Part shown: in pieces, positions 37,951 through 50,791 of the stretch
Position numbering within the stretch: position 1 is the stretch's first letter
Layout: the number at the start of each line of letters is the position of its first letter
Position numbers and translations under genes: made by a program
The notes under the pieces: model-generated
Told to the model about the DNA's origin: nothing
Databases searched by the model: none
Seen by the model: only the letters and a program-made list of their open reading frames with translations
From: Hondaea fermentalgiana
Taxonomy: Eukaryota > Sar > Bigyra > Thraustochytrida > Thraustochytriidae
Direction of reading: 5' to 3'
DNA: 64,000 bases
Assembly: GCA_014084085.1 (NCBI GenBank)
Contig: NPFB01000121.1
Coordinates: 91,552-155,551, forward strand

Positions 37951-40338
37951 TCACATGGTGATGTACATGGGCATCTGGATCATTTCCGGATAGAGATACG
38001 TGACGTCCTGAAAGGTGGAGTAAATTTTGCCATTGCGATACACAAAAAGTGAACGGCAGACAAAGGGCGTGCCATCGAGACGGAGCGAAAAGCTTTGATG
38101 GAAGACACGTTGATACATGACGATGAGTGGCGCCGTCTCGCGGAAAGCCGTCCAGTAAAAGAACGGACTTGGGGAAAGGTGAAAGTTGCACTTGCCAATG
38201 ACGTCCCCACGCAAGATCTCATACGTGGTGCGGTCCGCGGAAAAGTATTGTCCTGTAACGGCATCGAAGGCCGCGCGACCGATGGGACGCGTAGGATCAA
38301 AATCGCCGCTGGCCTTTGGTTGTGGGAACCGGAAGCTGTGAGAGAAACGCGGGTCGTCCGCAACGACATCAATCGAGATGGCCATGCGACGCTGCCATGC
38401 GAGCGTTTTGGAGATGAGCTCTCGATTCGTGTCCAGGTTGACCATGTCGCGTATCCCATTTGGCAGCATGGTGTGACAAATGATGCGGACAATAGATGCA
38501 CGGAGCGTGCGGCTGTCTTCGGCAACGTCGAGAGGAAGGTAGCGAGGATCACCTTGTTGCTTGGTTGCAGCCGCATCATGACCAAGAAACTCTGCGGGTG
38601 TGACGTCAAAGACGCCGAGCAAGTACTGGATCATTTCCGGATCGGCAGCCCAGGCCCGACGCACGTGCTCGACAAAGTGGCTGCGGTTGGGTCCGCCAAA
38701 GGCTTGGCGAATAAGGTTTTCGACGGCGTCAGTCCCGCGATCGCGGGCAACAGAGACGAGTTCCTGCGCGAAGCGACGGTTCTTTGCATCGTTTCGAGCA
38801 GGAGACTGCCCGGTTGCAAGCGAAGGGTCGCTAAGTCTTCGTTTCGCAGCGCCAGGGACGTTGGGACTCGGCGTGTCTGTTCCGAGTATCAAGTCCAACA
38901 GGTCGGTGTCTTCATTGTTGTTGCTTGAGTTTTGCGTGTGGATGCTGGCAGGTCCATACTGTTCTGTAGGTAGAGGTTCGGTGGCAAAGCTTAGATCCTG
39001 GGCGACCGCATCGAGCGCATCCCAGCGGTCGTGTGTCTCCTGTCGAGTGAGCTGCTTCAGATCTTGCGAGTCATCATCGGGGTGCAGGTGAATTTGCACA
39101 TCCACGTCAAAGTGGCGTGGCGCGCCCTCGCTACGGAGCAGCAGGTCTTGCATGCGATCTTGGCCCCCCTTGCCTCCATCGTCGTCTTTGCTATCCTCGT
39201 ATGTGTTTGTTCCCCATGCCACGTCCTGGTACGCGTCCTCGCATGGGTTCTCCGCTTTGTGGCCAACGTGATCGTGGTTGCTAAAGGACCTCTCGTGCAC
39301 ATAGCGTGGGTTTTGGCCTTGGGCCACTGAAGCATGAGAGGCGTGCGTCTCACTCACATCAGTGTGATGATAAAAGGGGGGAATTTGTTGGCGGCTGTGG
39401 GCAGCATCGTGGAATCCGAGAGTGGTGGACTGCGATGTGGCAGAGGATGCCTGTGCAGGAACGTGAGCGTTGACATCAAACGAATAGGAGGTGTTAAATT
39501 GTCCCGAACCGGCAAAATCTGGCAACGTGGGGCTGGTAACGGCAAATCCTGGAGGAAGAGTCTTGGGGGGTTTGTTAAGGAAAGGCTTTGCGCGTTGCTT
39601 TTCTTGTTCGTGGTAGCCCTTTGCTCTAAAGCCTGCTCTACCGATGTTGATGATTTTGGATGTCAAGTTTGCATCGAGGCTGCGGTAGCCGTCAAAGCAA
39701 GGCCATATGGCACGTTGACGCACAAGGCGAAGAACTTGGGCTTCAACGGGCGGGGGAAAGGGGCGCCGCTTTTTGGTACCAGTAATGTGAGCTGTGAGAA
39801 TCTTGCGAAAGCTGTCCTCGGGACTGGCGGGGATGCCCTTGCGCGTTTTCAGCCAGGTTTCGAAGCAGGCGCGTGAGAGCAGAGCGGAGACGTCGCACAC
39901 GGGAGCGCTGGACTGATGAGAATCGTCGAATTTCACAAAGTGCATAAAGATATCATAGCTGGTGACGCCACCTGTCGCGTTTGCGCTCGACTTGAGGTCG
40001 CCTGTGTTGGAGAAGCTAAATTCACCAAGTATTTCTCCGTGGTGGTGGTTGGTGTTGCTGATCTTGCTGCTTTGATGTGTATGTGTCAGAGCGTCTTGCG
40101 CGAATTCGACGTCATCCGTGTTGTCCGCCTGACCTTCGTCTGTTTTGGGGGAGTGTGTGTGCGTGGATGGGAGGTCTGCCTCGCTGGAGGTGCAGCTCCA
40201 CACGGGATCGTCTCCGGGAGGCGAGATGGGTTTCGTCATGGTTTGCCGTGGCTTGCAATGTTGGGGAGAAGGGTTGGGCTTTGCGTCGGCGTCAAGTGCG
40301 CCCTTAAATTCCTCGTCGGCTTTGCGGGCGCCGCGCAT
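37951..40338 (-). CDS. Unidentified 795-aa protein, possibly with a C-terminal PAS-like fold
   Basis: Intronless frame from an ATG at 40336-40338. The N-terminal 100 residues are hydrophilic and Asp/Thr/His-rich. Residues about 140-240 contain a compact helical segment (ALLSRACFETWLKTRKG, then VEAQVLRLVRQRAIWPCFDGYRSLDANL). The middle is low-complexity, with Asp-, His- and Ser-rich stretches. Residues about 530-590 are helical. The last 150 residues mix strands and helices (YEILRGDVIGKCNFHLSPS, DGTPFVCRSLFVYRNGKIYS, FQDVTYLYPEM), reminiscent of PAS sensor or activator domains, but this is only a visual impression. No enzyme motif is seen. It faces the 12.9-kb gene-free block upstream. A regulatory protein is the best guess, with low confidence. 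Confidence 0.6.
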   Translation of the reverse strand: MRGARKADEEFKGALDADAKPNPSPQHCKPRQTMTKPISPPGDDPVWSCTSSEADLPSTHTHSPKTDEGQADNTDDVEFAQDALTHTHQSSKISNTNHHHGEILGEFSFSNTGDLKSSANATGGVTSYDIFMHFVKFDDSHQSSAPVCDVSALLSRACFETWLKTRKGIPASPEDSFRKILTAHITGTKKRRPFPPPVEAQVLRLVRQRAIWPCFDGYRSLDANLTSKIINIGRAGFRAKGYHEQEKQRAKPFLNKPPKTLPPGFAVTSPTLPDFAGSGQFNTSYSFDVNAHVPAQASSATSQSTTLGFHDAAHSRQQIPPFYHHTDVSETHASHASVAQGQNPRYVHERSFSNHDHVGHKAENPCEDAYQDVAWGTNTYEDSKDDDGGKGGQDRMQDLLLRSEGAPRHFDVDVQIHLHPDDDSQDLKQLTRQETHDRWDALDAVAQDLSFATEPLPTEQYGPASIHTQNSSNNNEDTDLLDLILGTDTPSPNVPGAAKRRLSDPSLATGQSPARNDAKNRRFAQELVSVARDRGTDAVENLIRQAFGGPNRSHFVEHVRRAWAADPEMIQYLLGVFDVTPAEFLGHDAAATKQQGDPRYLPLDVAEDSRTLRASIVRIICHTMLPNGIRDMVNLDTNRELISKTLAWQRRMAISIDVVADDPRFSHSFRFPQPKASGDFDPTRPIGRAAFDAVTGQYFSADRTTYEILRGDVIGKCNFHLSPSPFFYWTAFRETAPLIVMYQRVFHQSFSLRLDGTPFVCRSLFVYRNGKIYSTFQDVTYLYPEMIQMPMYITM

Positions 40339-42760
40339 GGACCACGCAGCGCCAAGGAACTAGCAACAATCTACGTCGTCGCCTTGCTCGCGCTCGTCGA
40401 GTTATGCATACAGTAAGCGGATAATCTCGCGGGACGACGACGCGTTCGGGATGATGGTCACCGCTGCAGGCCGACACGCACGCAGGCTGACCCGTGGACA
40501 GGTCGCAGCGAGGATGTCGGGTACGCCTCGTGCCTTTGGCTCTCCGTTCCCGCGGGCCCGTCTCGCGCGGCGCGCAGGGCACAGCGTCGCGAGGCGTCGC
40601 GAGGCGAGGGACGTGGACTTGTGAAATTCCGCTTCCTCCGTGTCTCCCCTTTCTTTCTTTCTTGCTTTCCTTCTTCGACCAACCGATGTGCCGGTCCAGG
40701 CGTGCGCGCGAGGACGCTGGCGCGGCGGGCGACGAGCGCGACGGGCTTGCTCGCTCGCGCGTACGCACGCACGGGCTCCTGCGCGCACAGACTCTGTCCG
40801 CGCGTGGGCGCGCTCCGGTCTGCAGAGCGACGGCCTTTTTGCTGGGCCTATTTCGGGGCGCGCCGCAAGTGGGTTATGCGCGTGCTGCAAGTGAAGTTTA
40901 TTCAAGAGCCCAAGTGGGCGATGGTCACTCCGCTCGAGGGCGAGCTGGGTGTGTCCATGTATGCATGCATGCATGCTCTTTTCCATCACGAGAGGACCAT
41001 GGTGCGCGCGGTTGGTCAAGACACACGCGCGAGGACACGGTGCGAACGAGGAACAAGACACCTTGTCATCAAGGTCGCTGCCAAGAACCAGGATGCACCA
41101 TCGCCTTGCTTGCTTGGTTGTTTGCTTGCTTGCTTGAGAAATGGACTCGACCAGGCTAGGCCGTGTATTATGCAGGGGCGCGGGGGAAACGCAAGGGGAA
41201 AACAAGCAAAACCAAGGGCCACCTCTGTCCTGCCTCACTGCACCGTCCAGCCTGAACAGAAGCCTGATGCTCTTCACCGGCGCTGGGCACCACTTTGCTC
41301 ACGAGACAAGACCTGACCTTATCTCCTGCCGCAGGCCGCATGATGCTGCTGCTGAGTGGTTGGTTGGTGCCCGTACTGCATTTCATTGGCCTGTGAGTCA
41401 TCCATTCATCTCCGGCAAGCTTTGGAGAAAGACACGAAAGAAGGTCGCACCCAATGTGAAATGAGGGCTCCACGATTGTTTTCTTCATTGCCACCGTCGC
41501 AAATTCCATCCACCCATCATTCTTGTCCCAAGTCGTCTCGGTTTGCTCCAAGTCGCCTTGGCCTGCCCCAGGTCGCCTTAGCAGGTACGGAGAGGATGAT
41601 TGATGCAAGGCCGCGAGGGCGGAAGGCTCGTGCCCAGCGCCACGGACCCACGGCGACGGTGGCACGGCTCCGGAGGTCACGAATTCACCGGCAGGTCACG
41701 GAAGCGGAGATGCTCGAAGCGATGCCGTTCCCCACCATCCGTCCCTTTCGCGGGCGCCATGTCGCGGACGAGTCGAGTGAAGTCAAGTCGAGTCGCGACC
41801 ACACGGAGCGCAGGCTGCCTTTCCGAGCGAGCGAGCGGAGAAGCAAGGATTCCACCGCCGCCCAAATCCGCCAGAACTTGCAGGACTCGAAGGCGTACCC
41901 GGGATTCTCATCTCTCACTGTCGGGGGGAGCATCGAGGCTCGCGATCCGTCCCTGACGGCCCAGCGTCGCAGTCGCACCGCTTCGCACCGCATCGCTTCC
42001 GTGCTCAACTTCAGGACACCGGACGCGGGCGAGAAGCGCTGCGGAGATCATAAGTCGGCACCAGCAGCTGCAGGAGCACAGGCTGCGGCAATAGATGGAT
42101 CACACGATGCCGTAGAAGATTTGTCTTGCGATCGACACGACAGCGACAAGCGAAATCATAGATCGGAAGTCTCCCCGTGCCTCCGATCCCTTTCCAACAA
42201 CGCGCAGGGCAAAAGAATTACTTTGCATCACCAGCAGCAGCAGCAGCAGTGCAGATCGCATCCGGACGGGCATGGACTGGGCGGGCAGCCCAGGCTGCGG
42301 TCTCTCTTGTCGTCGTTCGGGAGCAGCTGCAGCATCCATGCATGCATCAGCATCATGCATGCATGCATATGCATGCGGCCGCATCCCCAATGTGCGCAAT
42401 GCGCGAGGATGCGGAGCGGAGGCAGGGCAGGCCGCAGTGGCTGGCTGCAGCTGCTGCTGCAGCTGCAGCTGCTGCTGGCGGGGCTGGCTGGTGAACTCCG
42501 GCACTTTCTTTTTCTTTTTCTTTGTTTTTGGATGTTTTATGTTTGTGTTTGTATGTTTGCTTATTCGCCTCCGCCTCCGTCCCTGGGGCAGCTGCGGGCG
42601 CGTATGCGTGCTGCGGCTACCACCGTGATTGCTAGCGCGGCCAACGAACCTATTGAGGAATCGAACCGGTCTGGGCAGGTGTGTTCTGCGGGGAGCAGTC
42701 ACTGGATTGCACGACACGGCGAGATTGCACGACAAGGCGAGCTCGAGCAGCTAGCTGCCG

Positions 42761-42794
42761 CTCGCTCGCTCGCTCGCTCGCTCGCTCGCTCGCT
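42761..42794. repeat. (CTCG)n tract
   Basis: A perfect tetranucleotide run of more than eight units within the gene-free block. Confidence 0.95.
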
Positions 42795-44863
42795 ATAACG
42801 AGCGAGTGAGGGAGCTATCTCGTTGTATGCTGCAGGCGCTGAGCTTGTTCTCGCTCGCTTGCTGTCGCTTGCGCTTCGATTGACGGTATTGACAATCTTC
42901 CTCCGCATCGGGACCGGCGTTGCGATTGATTGCATTGCAGACTCCTCCAGGCAAAGGCTGCTGCTGCACATGCATGCACCTACCTCTGGGAACGATCGTC
43001 CGTGCATCCCTGCGTCCGTCCAGGCTCGGTCGGAGGCGACGTGACCCTGACTCACGAGAACTCTCTCCCTGCGCTGCTTGCACGCCGCTGCGGCAACTGT
43101 CGCACGGTCAACGGCCAGCCCCGTTCAATCCGTGTTAGGGGTGGGCAGCCGCAGTCGTGACGCAGCAGTGCTGTGCCGCAGTTGCCATGGCCGTCGGCCG
43201 CCGCCGCTGCCTCGGCACGACCGAGCGCTGGCGCAAGCAAGCAAGATTCGCTATCATCATCATCATGATGCGAATGGAGACGCCGATTCCCTCGAAATCA
43301 GACGATTCTTGGCGCTTTTTTTGTCGTGACCGCAGACGTAGCCGGTAGCTGGCGGAAGGTGCGCGGCCCCCAAGGCGAGCTGGTGACAGCTGCGACTTGA
43401 GATTGAGGAATGCTCCCTTCGCTTTCGATGCCGCTGCCGACTGCGACTACAACTGCGATTGCGAACGAACGGGAGCGGTGGTCGCTCATTTGTTCGATCA
43501 GCTAAAAGCTGCAGCTGCCAGCAGCGACAGGCGCCCGCTTGGTCGCGCTTGCTTTGAAAGTAAACTCTGGGGAAAGTCGACCATTTTCCCTTTTCCCGAT
43601 TCCGATCGATCGATTGATCAAATGGTCGATCGGCTCAGCCAGCGCGAATGGCCGCAGCCGGCGGCGACGACTCAAGGCTGGAGAGAAAAAGAGAGAGACG
43701 GAGCGGAAGTTGCTGAAAATGAAAAGGTGAAACCCAAGGTGAAGGAATCGAATGAGCGTGCTCCGCTGGACTCTAGCACAACAGTAGATTCGTTTATTCG
43801 TCCATGCCTGGATGCTTGGGTTCAAGCATGGCTCCAGGCTACTCTAGCAATACCCAGGATGCTAAACTCGATCACAGTCAATCAAATTGTAAAAGAAGGC
43901 CAACACTTTCGATCGCACACGCAGCGTAGCGTGGGGTTGTGTGACTGCGTCGCAGTGTCGCTTGTTTGGCTCCGTCGCCTCCGTGCTTCCTTTCCACTTT
44001 CTTCCAGTGCTCGCTGGGGTGCTACCTAGGGTGGTCGATGATCGCCGGTACGGGCTGGGCCACGTAAAACTCGTAGCTATAGCAGCTATGCTGCAGCAGC
44101 AAGCGCGAGAGAGTCTCGGCCCCGATCTCGTTTCGGCGGCAAGGCGACCGGGCCGTGGTGGTCCTATCGCACAAACAGACGCGAGGCGAGGCAAACGCGC
44201 GCAAGATTGCTGGCTGACTGACTGACAGTGAGTGCGACCATGACTGGCGTGGTTGGTTCACATCCGGGGTGATGATGACTCGGCAAATGCTTATTCTGGT
44301 TGTGCACTTGGCTGGTTTGTTCAATTGTTGTTCGAGCCTGATTCCGAGATTGAGACAATCACCGACATCAGAGCCTTCTTCTTGGTCTTCTTGTTCTTGA
44401 TTTCCGATTCCGGCACGGCCTTGCGACGATGGATTCCATCATGCTAGCCTACATGCTTGCTTGTTTGTTCAGAGTAGTTACAGAGCAACAGCGGTGCAAC
44501 GGCGGCAAATAACAAGAATGAGAAATAAGGGAAAAGAAATTCATGAGAGAAAGAAGATGCACTCGCTTGATGGGCCAACAGCAGCCTGCAGCGCGAAGCG
44601 GACCGCAGACTAATACACTACACCCCATACCCCGCACCTCGCGGCACATCCTCTCACACCCCGCAAGCGTCTGCGGGGGCCGCGGGGCCAAGAGTGAGGC
44701 CACGTCCGGGTAGTAAGCTGCAGATGTGGGTGGGACGGGCCGTTGCGGGCCGCACCGCCGGCCGGGGGTGGCGAGGCTCTTCCAAATTCGCACGCCGACC
44801 GACTGCGGGAGAGCGCTCGCCTTCGGGTAGATATGTGCGTGTTCCAGGTGTGGGGCTAGGGCC

Positions 44864-44899
44864 ATCTGGCTGGCTGGTTGGCTGGCTGGCTGGCTGGCG
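44864..44899. repeat. (CTGG)n tract
   Basis: Nine tandem CTGG-type units with one TTGG variant. Confidence 0.9.
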
Positions 44900-44976
44900 G
44901 TGGCTGCTCTGCCTGCGGTGCTTGCTGGGCGAAACTACGAAGCTGCCTCGCGTTCGTGCCGCGTAGACGAGCGAAG

Positions 44977-44978
<2 letters not shown>

Positions 44979-45023
<45 letters not shown>

Positions 45024-45036
45024 ATGCTGCTGCTGA
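44979..45036. repeat. (CTG)n trinucleotide repeat
   Basis: About 15 uninterrupted CTG units, then CTGATG and further CTG units. It lies in no supported gene, so it is not evidence of a poly-amino-acid stretch. Confidence 0.95.
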
Positions 45037-45720
45037 TGAAACTTCCCAGCTGCGCGCAGGAACAGCCTTCCATCCCTACATCGCCCGCCGACCATCGCCG
45101 CGCGCGGAGCCGATGAACACCGCGCCGTCCTCGCTCGCTCCGTCTCCGTTACGAACGAGTGCTCGCGTCGCTGCAGCCTTGCACCCCCTCCCTCCCTCCG
45201 TCCCATGCCTTCCCCGCGCTCCGCCTCGTTCATCGCGTTTGCGCGCGCCCGTGAACGCGGGCTCGCAAACGCGGCCTCCGCACCCGCGTACTCGGCTGCT
45301 TGCGCGCTGCGCCTCCGCCCGCCGCCCGGCGACGCGGCCTTCTCTCATCTTTTTTGTCTCCCTTCGCACCCGGTCTCCCTCCTCCTCTGCTCGCCCCGCC
45401 GCGCCGCGCCGCGCCAGTGACCAGCGCGATCACACCTCGCGCCGCGGCCGCCGTCGCCCCGGCCGGCCGGACCGATCTCGGCGCGCGCCTGCACTGCTCG
45501 CGGCCGCCCGAGCCGCCCATCGCTGGACGATCTCGCTCGATCGAAAGAAAGCTGGCTGGCCGCAGCCGGCCGGAGGCGCGCGATCGGAGCGGAGCGGAGC
45601 CGAGCGCGCAAGAAAGCGCGCAAGGAGTGCAGGGATACACGCATGTTGTGCAGGGAGCGCGCGAGCGAGCGGGCGAGCGCGAGTGCACGCACGGACGCAC
45701 CTGCGCGCGCCTTGGACCGA

Positions 45721-45766
45721 GCTTGCTTGCTCGCTCGCTTGCTTGCTCGCTCGCTTGCTTGCTTGG
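45721..45766. repeat. Mixed (GCTT)n/(GCTC)n tract
   Basis: Alternating GCTT and GCTC tetranucleotides over about 46 bp. Confidence 0.9.
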
Positions 45767-47004
45767 TGTTGCTGCGTGCTGTGCTGCGCTGCCACTGCTG
45801 GAGCAGGGCGAGCCGCGGCTCTTCGGGCCAGGAGCGTTCGAGGAGCCGCGGCAGCTGCACTGCACGGCGGGTGCCAGCCTCTGCCGCAGCCGCGAAGCGG
45901 GAAGATCGAAGAGTGGCGCGCGCCCGGTTTGCGGCCCCCGCCTGGATCTAGTTGGCAAAGGCGGTCACGGTCTCTCTCATTGAGCTCCCTCTGGCATCGC
46001 CTGGCCGATGCGTCAGCAAGTATAGCAAGCAAGCACGCGTCAAGCGGCGGCCAGCGAGCGCGAGTCCGAGCCCGAAACGCTGACCGGACGGCGGCGTCGC
46101 GTGTCGCGTCGCTGGCAGCAGCCAGCAGGGATTGGACCAGCGAGCGATGAATGAACGAACAAGGCAATGGCAAACAAATTTCTTGCGACGGCGACGCTTC
46201 GTCTCGTGGCCTCGCGTGGTTCCGAACGAAGCACGCTTTAGCAGGAAGCAAAGTACCTTGTAGCTATCTGAATAATTGGCTGGTTGCCTGCCAGTGCTGT
46301 GCCTGCCTGCTCCCGTGGCGGAAAAGGTGAAAGGAGGAAGAATCTCATGCGGCCGGCAAGCAGCCAGCAGCAATTGCCCTGCTGTGACAGTCCAGTACAC
46401 CACTTACAATAACAGCGTGCGTCTTTGCGTTGTGCATTCTTCTTCCATACTTTCTGTGTCTTGTGCCGGGCTTAGCCTTGGCCTTGGCCTCGCTCAGCCT
46501 TGGCCTTGGCCGTACTGTCCTATTCGCTAGCTTGGCCTTGAAGTTCGCTGAAAGCCCCCTTTTCCTTTTTTTTCCTTTTGTTTTTTCGGTTCCACCTACC
46601 ATGGCTATTGTTCCCCCCCATCGATCGCTTTCTCTCCTTTCCCGTCGACTCGCCATTCGCTGTTTTCCTTATCCTTTCAGGCCTGCGCCCTTTCGAGACT
46701 CCCGCAATGCCAATCCGCGACGCATTTGCATGTCGCGTTTCTTTGGTGCAAGCAGGCATTTGGCCCGGGCCAAATCGCCGGTCCCCGATCCGGAAACACC
46801 TGCACAACCAAGGTTGGCCGCAGCCCGCACGCCGTCGCCATCGCTAAGGTGCAGGAAATAAGAACACGCATACCGCCGCTACGCGACTTCGAAGGCTGCG
46901 GCCCGGACGATGAACCCGCAGCCGCCGTTTGCACACAATTACCCGCGGCCTTCTGACGCATGCAATCGCGACGCGAAGAATCGAACGCAGCGCGACGCCA
47001 ACGA

Positions 47005-47025
47005 CCCCCCCCCCCCCCCCCCCCC
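47005..47025. repeat. Poly-C run of 21
   Basis: An uninterrupted homopolymer of 21 C on the plus strand, in non-coding sequence. Confidence 0.98.
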
Positions 47026-49600
47026 GCGATCGCGGGAGGGCCGCAAACCGCCGCGCGTCCCGGCCGTCGGCCCAGCGCGAGATCGCAGCTCGCGGCGGTC
47101 AGCGCGCTCTGGGCCGGCACGAGCCCGTTTCCGACAAGAATCTCGCGAGGGGGAAGAGCATCTGGCAGCCACAGCGAAAGCGGCGAAAGAAAGGAAGCAA
47201 GCAAGCAAGCAAGGAACGACTGGCAAGGAAGCAAGGAATGGCTGGCAAGGAAGCAAGCTGGCAGGGAACTGGTGCCCTACCTGCTTTCTCATTTCCTACT
47301 TTCATTCCCTTTCCCGCCAAGCCCATGATTGACACCTCGGCCGAGCACTCCTCGGGCTGGTAACCGTAACTAAGTTCCTGGTTACCGTTACCAGCGGCAG
47401 CGGACGCTCTGGCTTCGCGCGGGCGGCTGCGGCCAGCGGCGGCTGCGGCAGATCGGCCCGGTACCACAGGGCCGAGCGGGCACGCGCGAGCACACGCCAA
47501 ACTAGCTCTCCAAGAAGAGCTGCAGTGCAGCAGTGTATCCTATGGTGGATTGCGAGCACCACGGCATGATGGCCGCAAGCAACTGCAACTTCTGCGGAGG
47601 AGGAACTAGCTGGTCATGTCGATCGAAGTCGCGGGCCTCGGGGAACCAGCCCGCTGCAGCTGCCGAGTACGTATCGGTGCCCCAAGACGACGATTTCTCG
47701 GCGACCATTGCAGAAGAGATGCGATGCGATGCGATGTAGGCGAAGTCCTCCTTCGTGTCGCTGATCGCTGCCAGCCAATCTTGCCTGGCTGGCCATGGCT
47801 GGCTGGCTGCCGCGGTCTCCCTCTTGTCCTTGCTCGCAGCGATGGCGACGGTCCGCAGCTCCTTTCGAGCGGTTGGGTCGCCCTGCCGAACGAAAAGCGC
47901 AGACGTGAGCGTCGCGCAGCCAATGGCCTTCTCTCGCGAGTCAAGCACCTCGCGTCCCGTATATCGCGTGCGGCGCATACCACCGCCCGCAGCCGCCACG
48001 CGGAGCGACGGAGACTGGCCGAGCGCGCCGCCGAATCGTCGCGGCGGTATGGTCCGTTCGAGGTAGTCTCGGAAGCGCTGGCGGGCGCGGGCGGACGAAC
48101 GAACGGACAATGGATCGATTGGCCAAAGAAACAACGAAACGACGACCGCTAGTGACTGATGTATGGACGATGCGCGGTGCAGACGGTGCGGCCAGCGTCA
48201 CGTTGTCGACTGCGCGAGCTCAGCTCGAGCGCGAGGGGAACGTGAGCACTCCCGGGGCTCGCGCAAAGGGTGGAGGGAGCAGGAAGAGGCCTGGCTGGCT
48301 GTGACGGACTGTGCAGCAGGATGAAGATGGGTGTCTCGCAGAGAGAGAGAGAGAGTCAAGCAGTTAGCCGAGCCGAGCCACTGCCGCTGCCGGCGGCGGA
48401 AACGATGTTCAAACGCATCCGGGCAAGGCGAGCCGAAGAAGAAAGGAGGAGACCTGGGAAAGGACTACGAGAAGGAACGAAAGGAAGAAACAGAGAAAGA
48501 AAGAACATCGAATGACGGGGAAGTAATGGAAGGAGGAGGCGGAGAAGAAAGGAGAAGGACGCGAGATGAGAAAAGCAGGACGTTGCCTGGCTGGTGAATG
48601 ACGGACAGGCAAGCAACCTGCCCGTGAGAGCCAGCCAACGAGCGACGGTGCCCAGCCAGCCACCGTGCCTAGCCAGCCAGCCAGCAAGCTAGCTTGCTAA
48701 ATCGACAGACAAGACAAATCAGCCATGGCTCGCGGTCCGGCTACGGCCCACAGCTGCAAGCGGTGGGGCCCTCGCCGAGGTCGCTGGCCCACACTTTCCC
48801 ACACTGGTCCCGCCCTCGCTCCAGCATGGACTTTAAAACGTGCACCAATCTCCAGTGGTATACCTTTCAATGTTGCTGCCGGGCGCGACGAGATAGTATC
48901 TTCCAACACGCTTCTTCCCGCAGCCGTCAAATGCGTAGCTCAGGCTGCTGGCTGGAGCAAGGTCTGTCGACCAAGCACACCCGCACCATTCGTCGCCCAG
49001 TACCACTTCGCTACCTCTAGCCTTGTGTGCTTGCTTGCTTGCTTGCTTCTCTCTTGCCCATCTTTGTGACTGCCTGGTCGCTGATTTAGCTGACTTGGTT
49101 GCTGTTTGGTTGCTGTTTGGTCGCTTGCTCGTATTTTGGGCGGCGCCCCTCCATACCGCCCCTCTTTTTCTTATTTAACCCTTGTCCACGCGAGCGAACC
49201 CATTGCTCTCCGCACCGCCCTCTGGCTTCGGAGCCAACCAGGCCGGGCCACAGCGCGTCACCCGGACAGCCTCGCGCACCTCAGGCTCGCTCTCGCCCTC
49301 GCCAGCCAGCCAGCGTATCGTCGATTCGGAGAGAGTGAGAGAGGCGCACGAGACCGGTTCCGACATGCCCTGGTTCGGAGGAACACAGACTGGCAACAAT
49401 AATGTGAATCGTACTGTAAGTCGCCGCTACAAACAAGACAGGGTATATATAGAAATGGGAAACTGTTTCATTCACTTATTTGGTCATCGTTTGTTCCTTT
49501 CATTTATTTATCGTGGCGTCTCTCAGCCAACGGAGCCTGGAGAAACCGTGGGGACCGACCGCGGCAGTCTGTCTGTGACCTCAACTGCGCGCCCCCCCCC

Positions 49601-49700
49601 NNNNNNNNNNNNNNNNNNNNNNNNNNNNNNNNNNNNNNNNNNNNNNNNNNNNNNNNNNNNNNNNNNNNNNNNNNNNNNNNNNNNNNNNNNNNNNNNNNNN
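49601..49700. other. Assembly gap (100 N) inside a poly-C tract
   Basis: Nine C precede the gap and six C follow it, so the gap very probably reflects an unresolved C homopolymer and not missing unique sequence. Confidence 1.
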
Positions 49701-50763
49701 CCCCCCTCGGCGTCCTGCGGGGACCGGGCAGCACGGCCTGTCGACACGTCTTTGGCCGGCCACCTGGCGCAGCTGCGGCCGCCGCAGCCCGCCAGCTCGG
49801 TGCGAGCATGGAGGCAACGACCGCGCTGGTGACGGGCCTTGCGCTCCGCTCGGGGCGCCCGCTCGCTTGAACGCCACGTGACGTGATCGGAGCGCTGATT
49901 GCGGTGCCCCTTCCTGGCTCGCCGACGGACTCGCTGTCTCCCTGAAACCGTTTTTCTTATTCACCGTCTCTTGCTCTCGCGAGCTCTCGGGACCGGCCCA
50001 CGAACAGCCAACCATCCAAGCATCCATCCATCCATCCATCTACCTCGTCTCCGTGCCGCAAATCTCGTCGCGTCGCAGTCGCGTCGCGTCGCATCCCTTC
50101 GCTCTCCCGTCGCCTGCGCTCTTCCTCTCCTTCGTGCATGCGTGCAAGCATTTGCATGTGCCAGCCAGCTGCCGCGCCCGCGAGCCGCGCGCACTGCGAG
50201 TCCCCGCGCGCGTAATTCGCAGCGCCAAGTCCATCGTGCGGGGGTGCGCGCGCGAGAAAGCCGGAACCTCGCGCGGCGCTGTTCTAGCTGCGACCAGCAG
50301 AGTCCGCCAGAGCAGCCCGCGAGCCGGCCTGCTGGCCAGCCACCACGGCCATTGCCTTCCTCGCCCGGCCAGCGAGCGAGCTTGCGAAGGCGCCTCGGGC
50401 CACCCCACCATCACCTAAACAAACAGCTTGCAGGCTGTTTCCTCCCTCGCGCCTCCGAGTGACCTGCCGAAGCAACCCTTGCGTCCCGAGCGGCGGCGAG
50501 CGAGCGAGCGAGACGACTGGCCGCGGCCGCGCTAGACTGCGCGGCAGCGGTGCGGCCGGCTGCGGCAAGCTCGCCTGCGCACCGCATCATGACACGATGG
50601 CTCGCCTGCGCACCGCTGCTGCAGCCGCTGCGGCCCGATCTCGATCACGCTCAATGAGGCCGTTGGTGGTGCCGCATTGCGGTTGATCGGACGCGCGGGT
50701 GGCTGTGGCATCAGCCAGTCAGCCGTGCGTGCGCCGCGATTGCCTGGCTCGGCTCACAGACTG

Positions 50764-50791
50764 ACTGACCGACCGACCGACCGACCGACCG
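50764..50791. repeat. (GACC)n tract
   Basis: A run of GACC tetranucleotides of about six units. Confidence 0.9.

Noticed and set aside
42640..42730. A perfect GGTTCGATTCC word on the minus strand, like a tRNA B box
   Set aside because: No A box, no matching T-stem and no acceptor stem pairing around it.
41356..42798. A 480-codon open frame on the plus strand in the gene-free block
   Set aside because: Arg/Ser/His-rich noise with no domain, crossing several simple repeats including CAG and CATG tracts; GC-rich DNA gives long chance frames.
44900..46150. A 416-codon plus-strand frame with a poly-Ala stretch
   Set aside because: It does not start with ATG, the Ala run is just the CTG repeat read in one frame, and the rest is Arg/Ala/Ser noise.
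49365..49415. A short ATG-started frame ending at GTAAGT (17 codons), like a first exon
   Set aside because: GTAAGT occurs by chance about three times per strand in 13 kb, and no partner exon with protein-like sequence follows.
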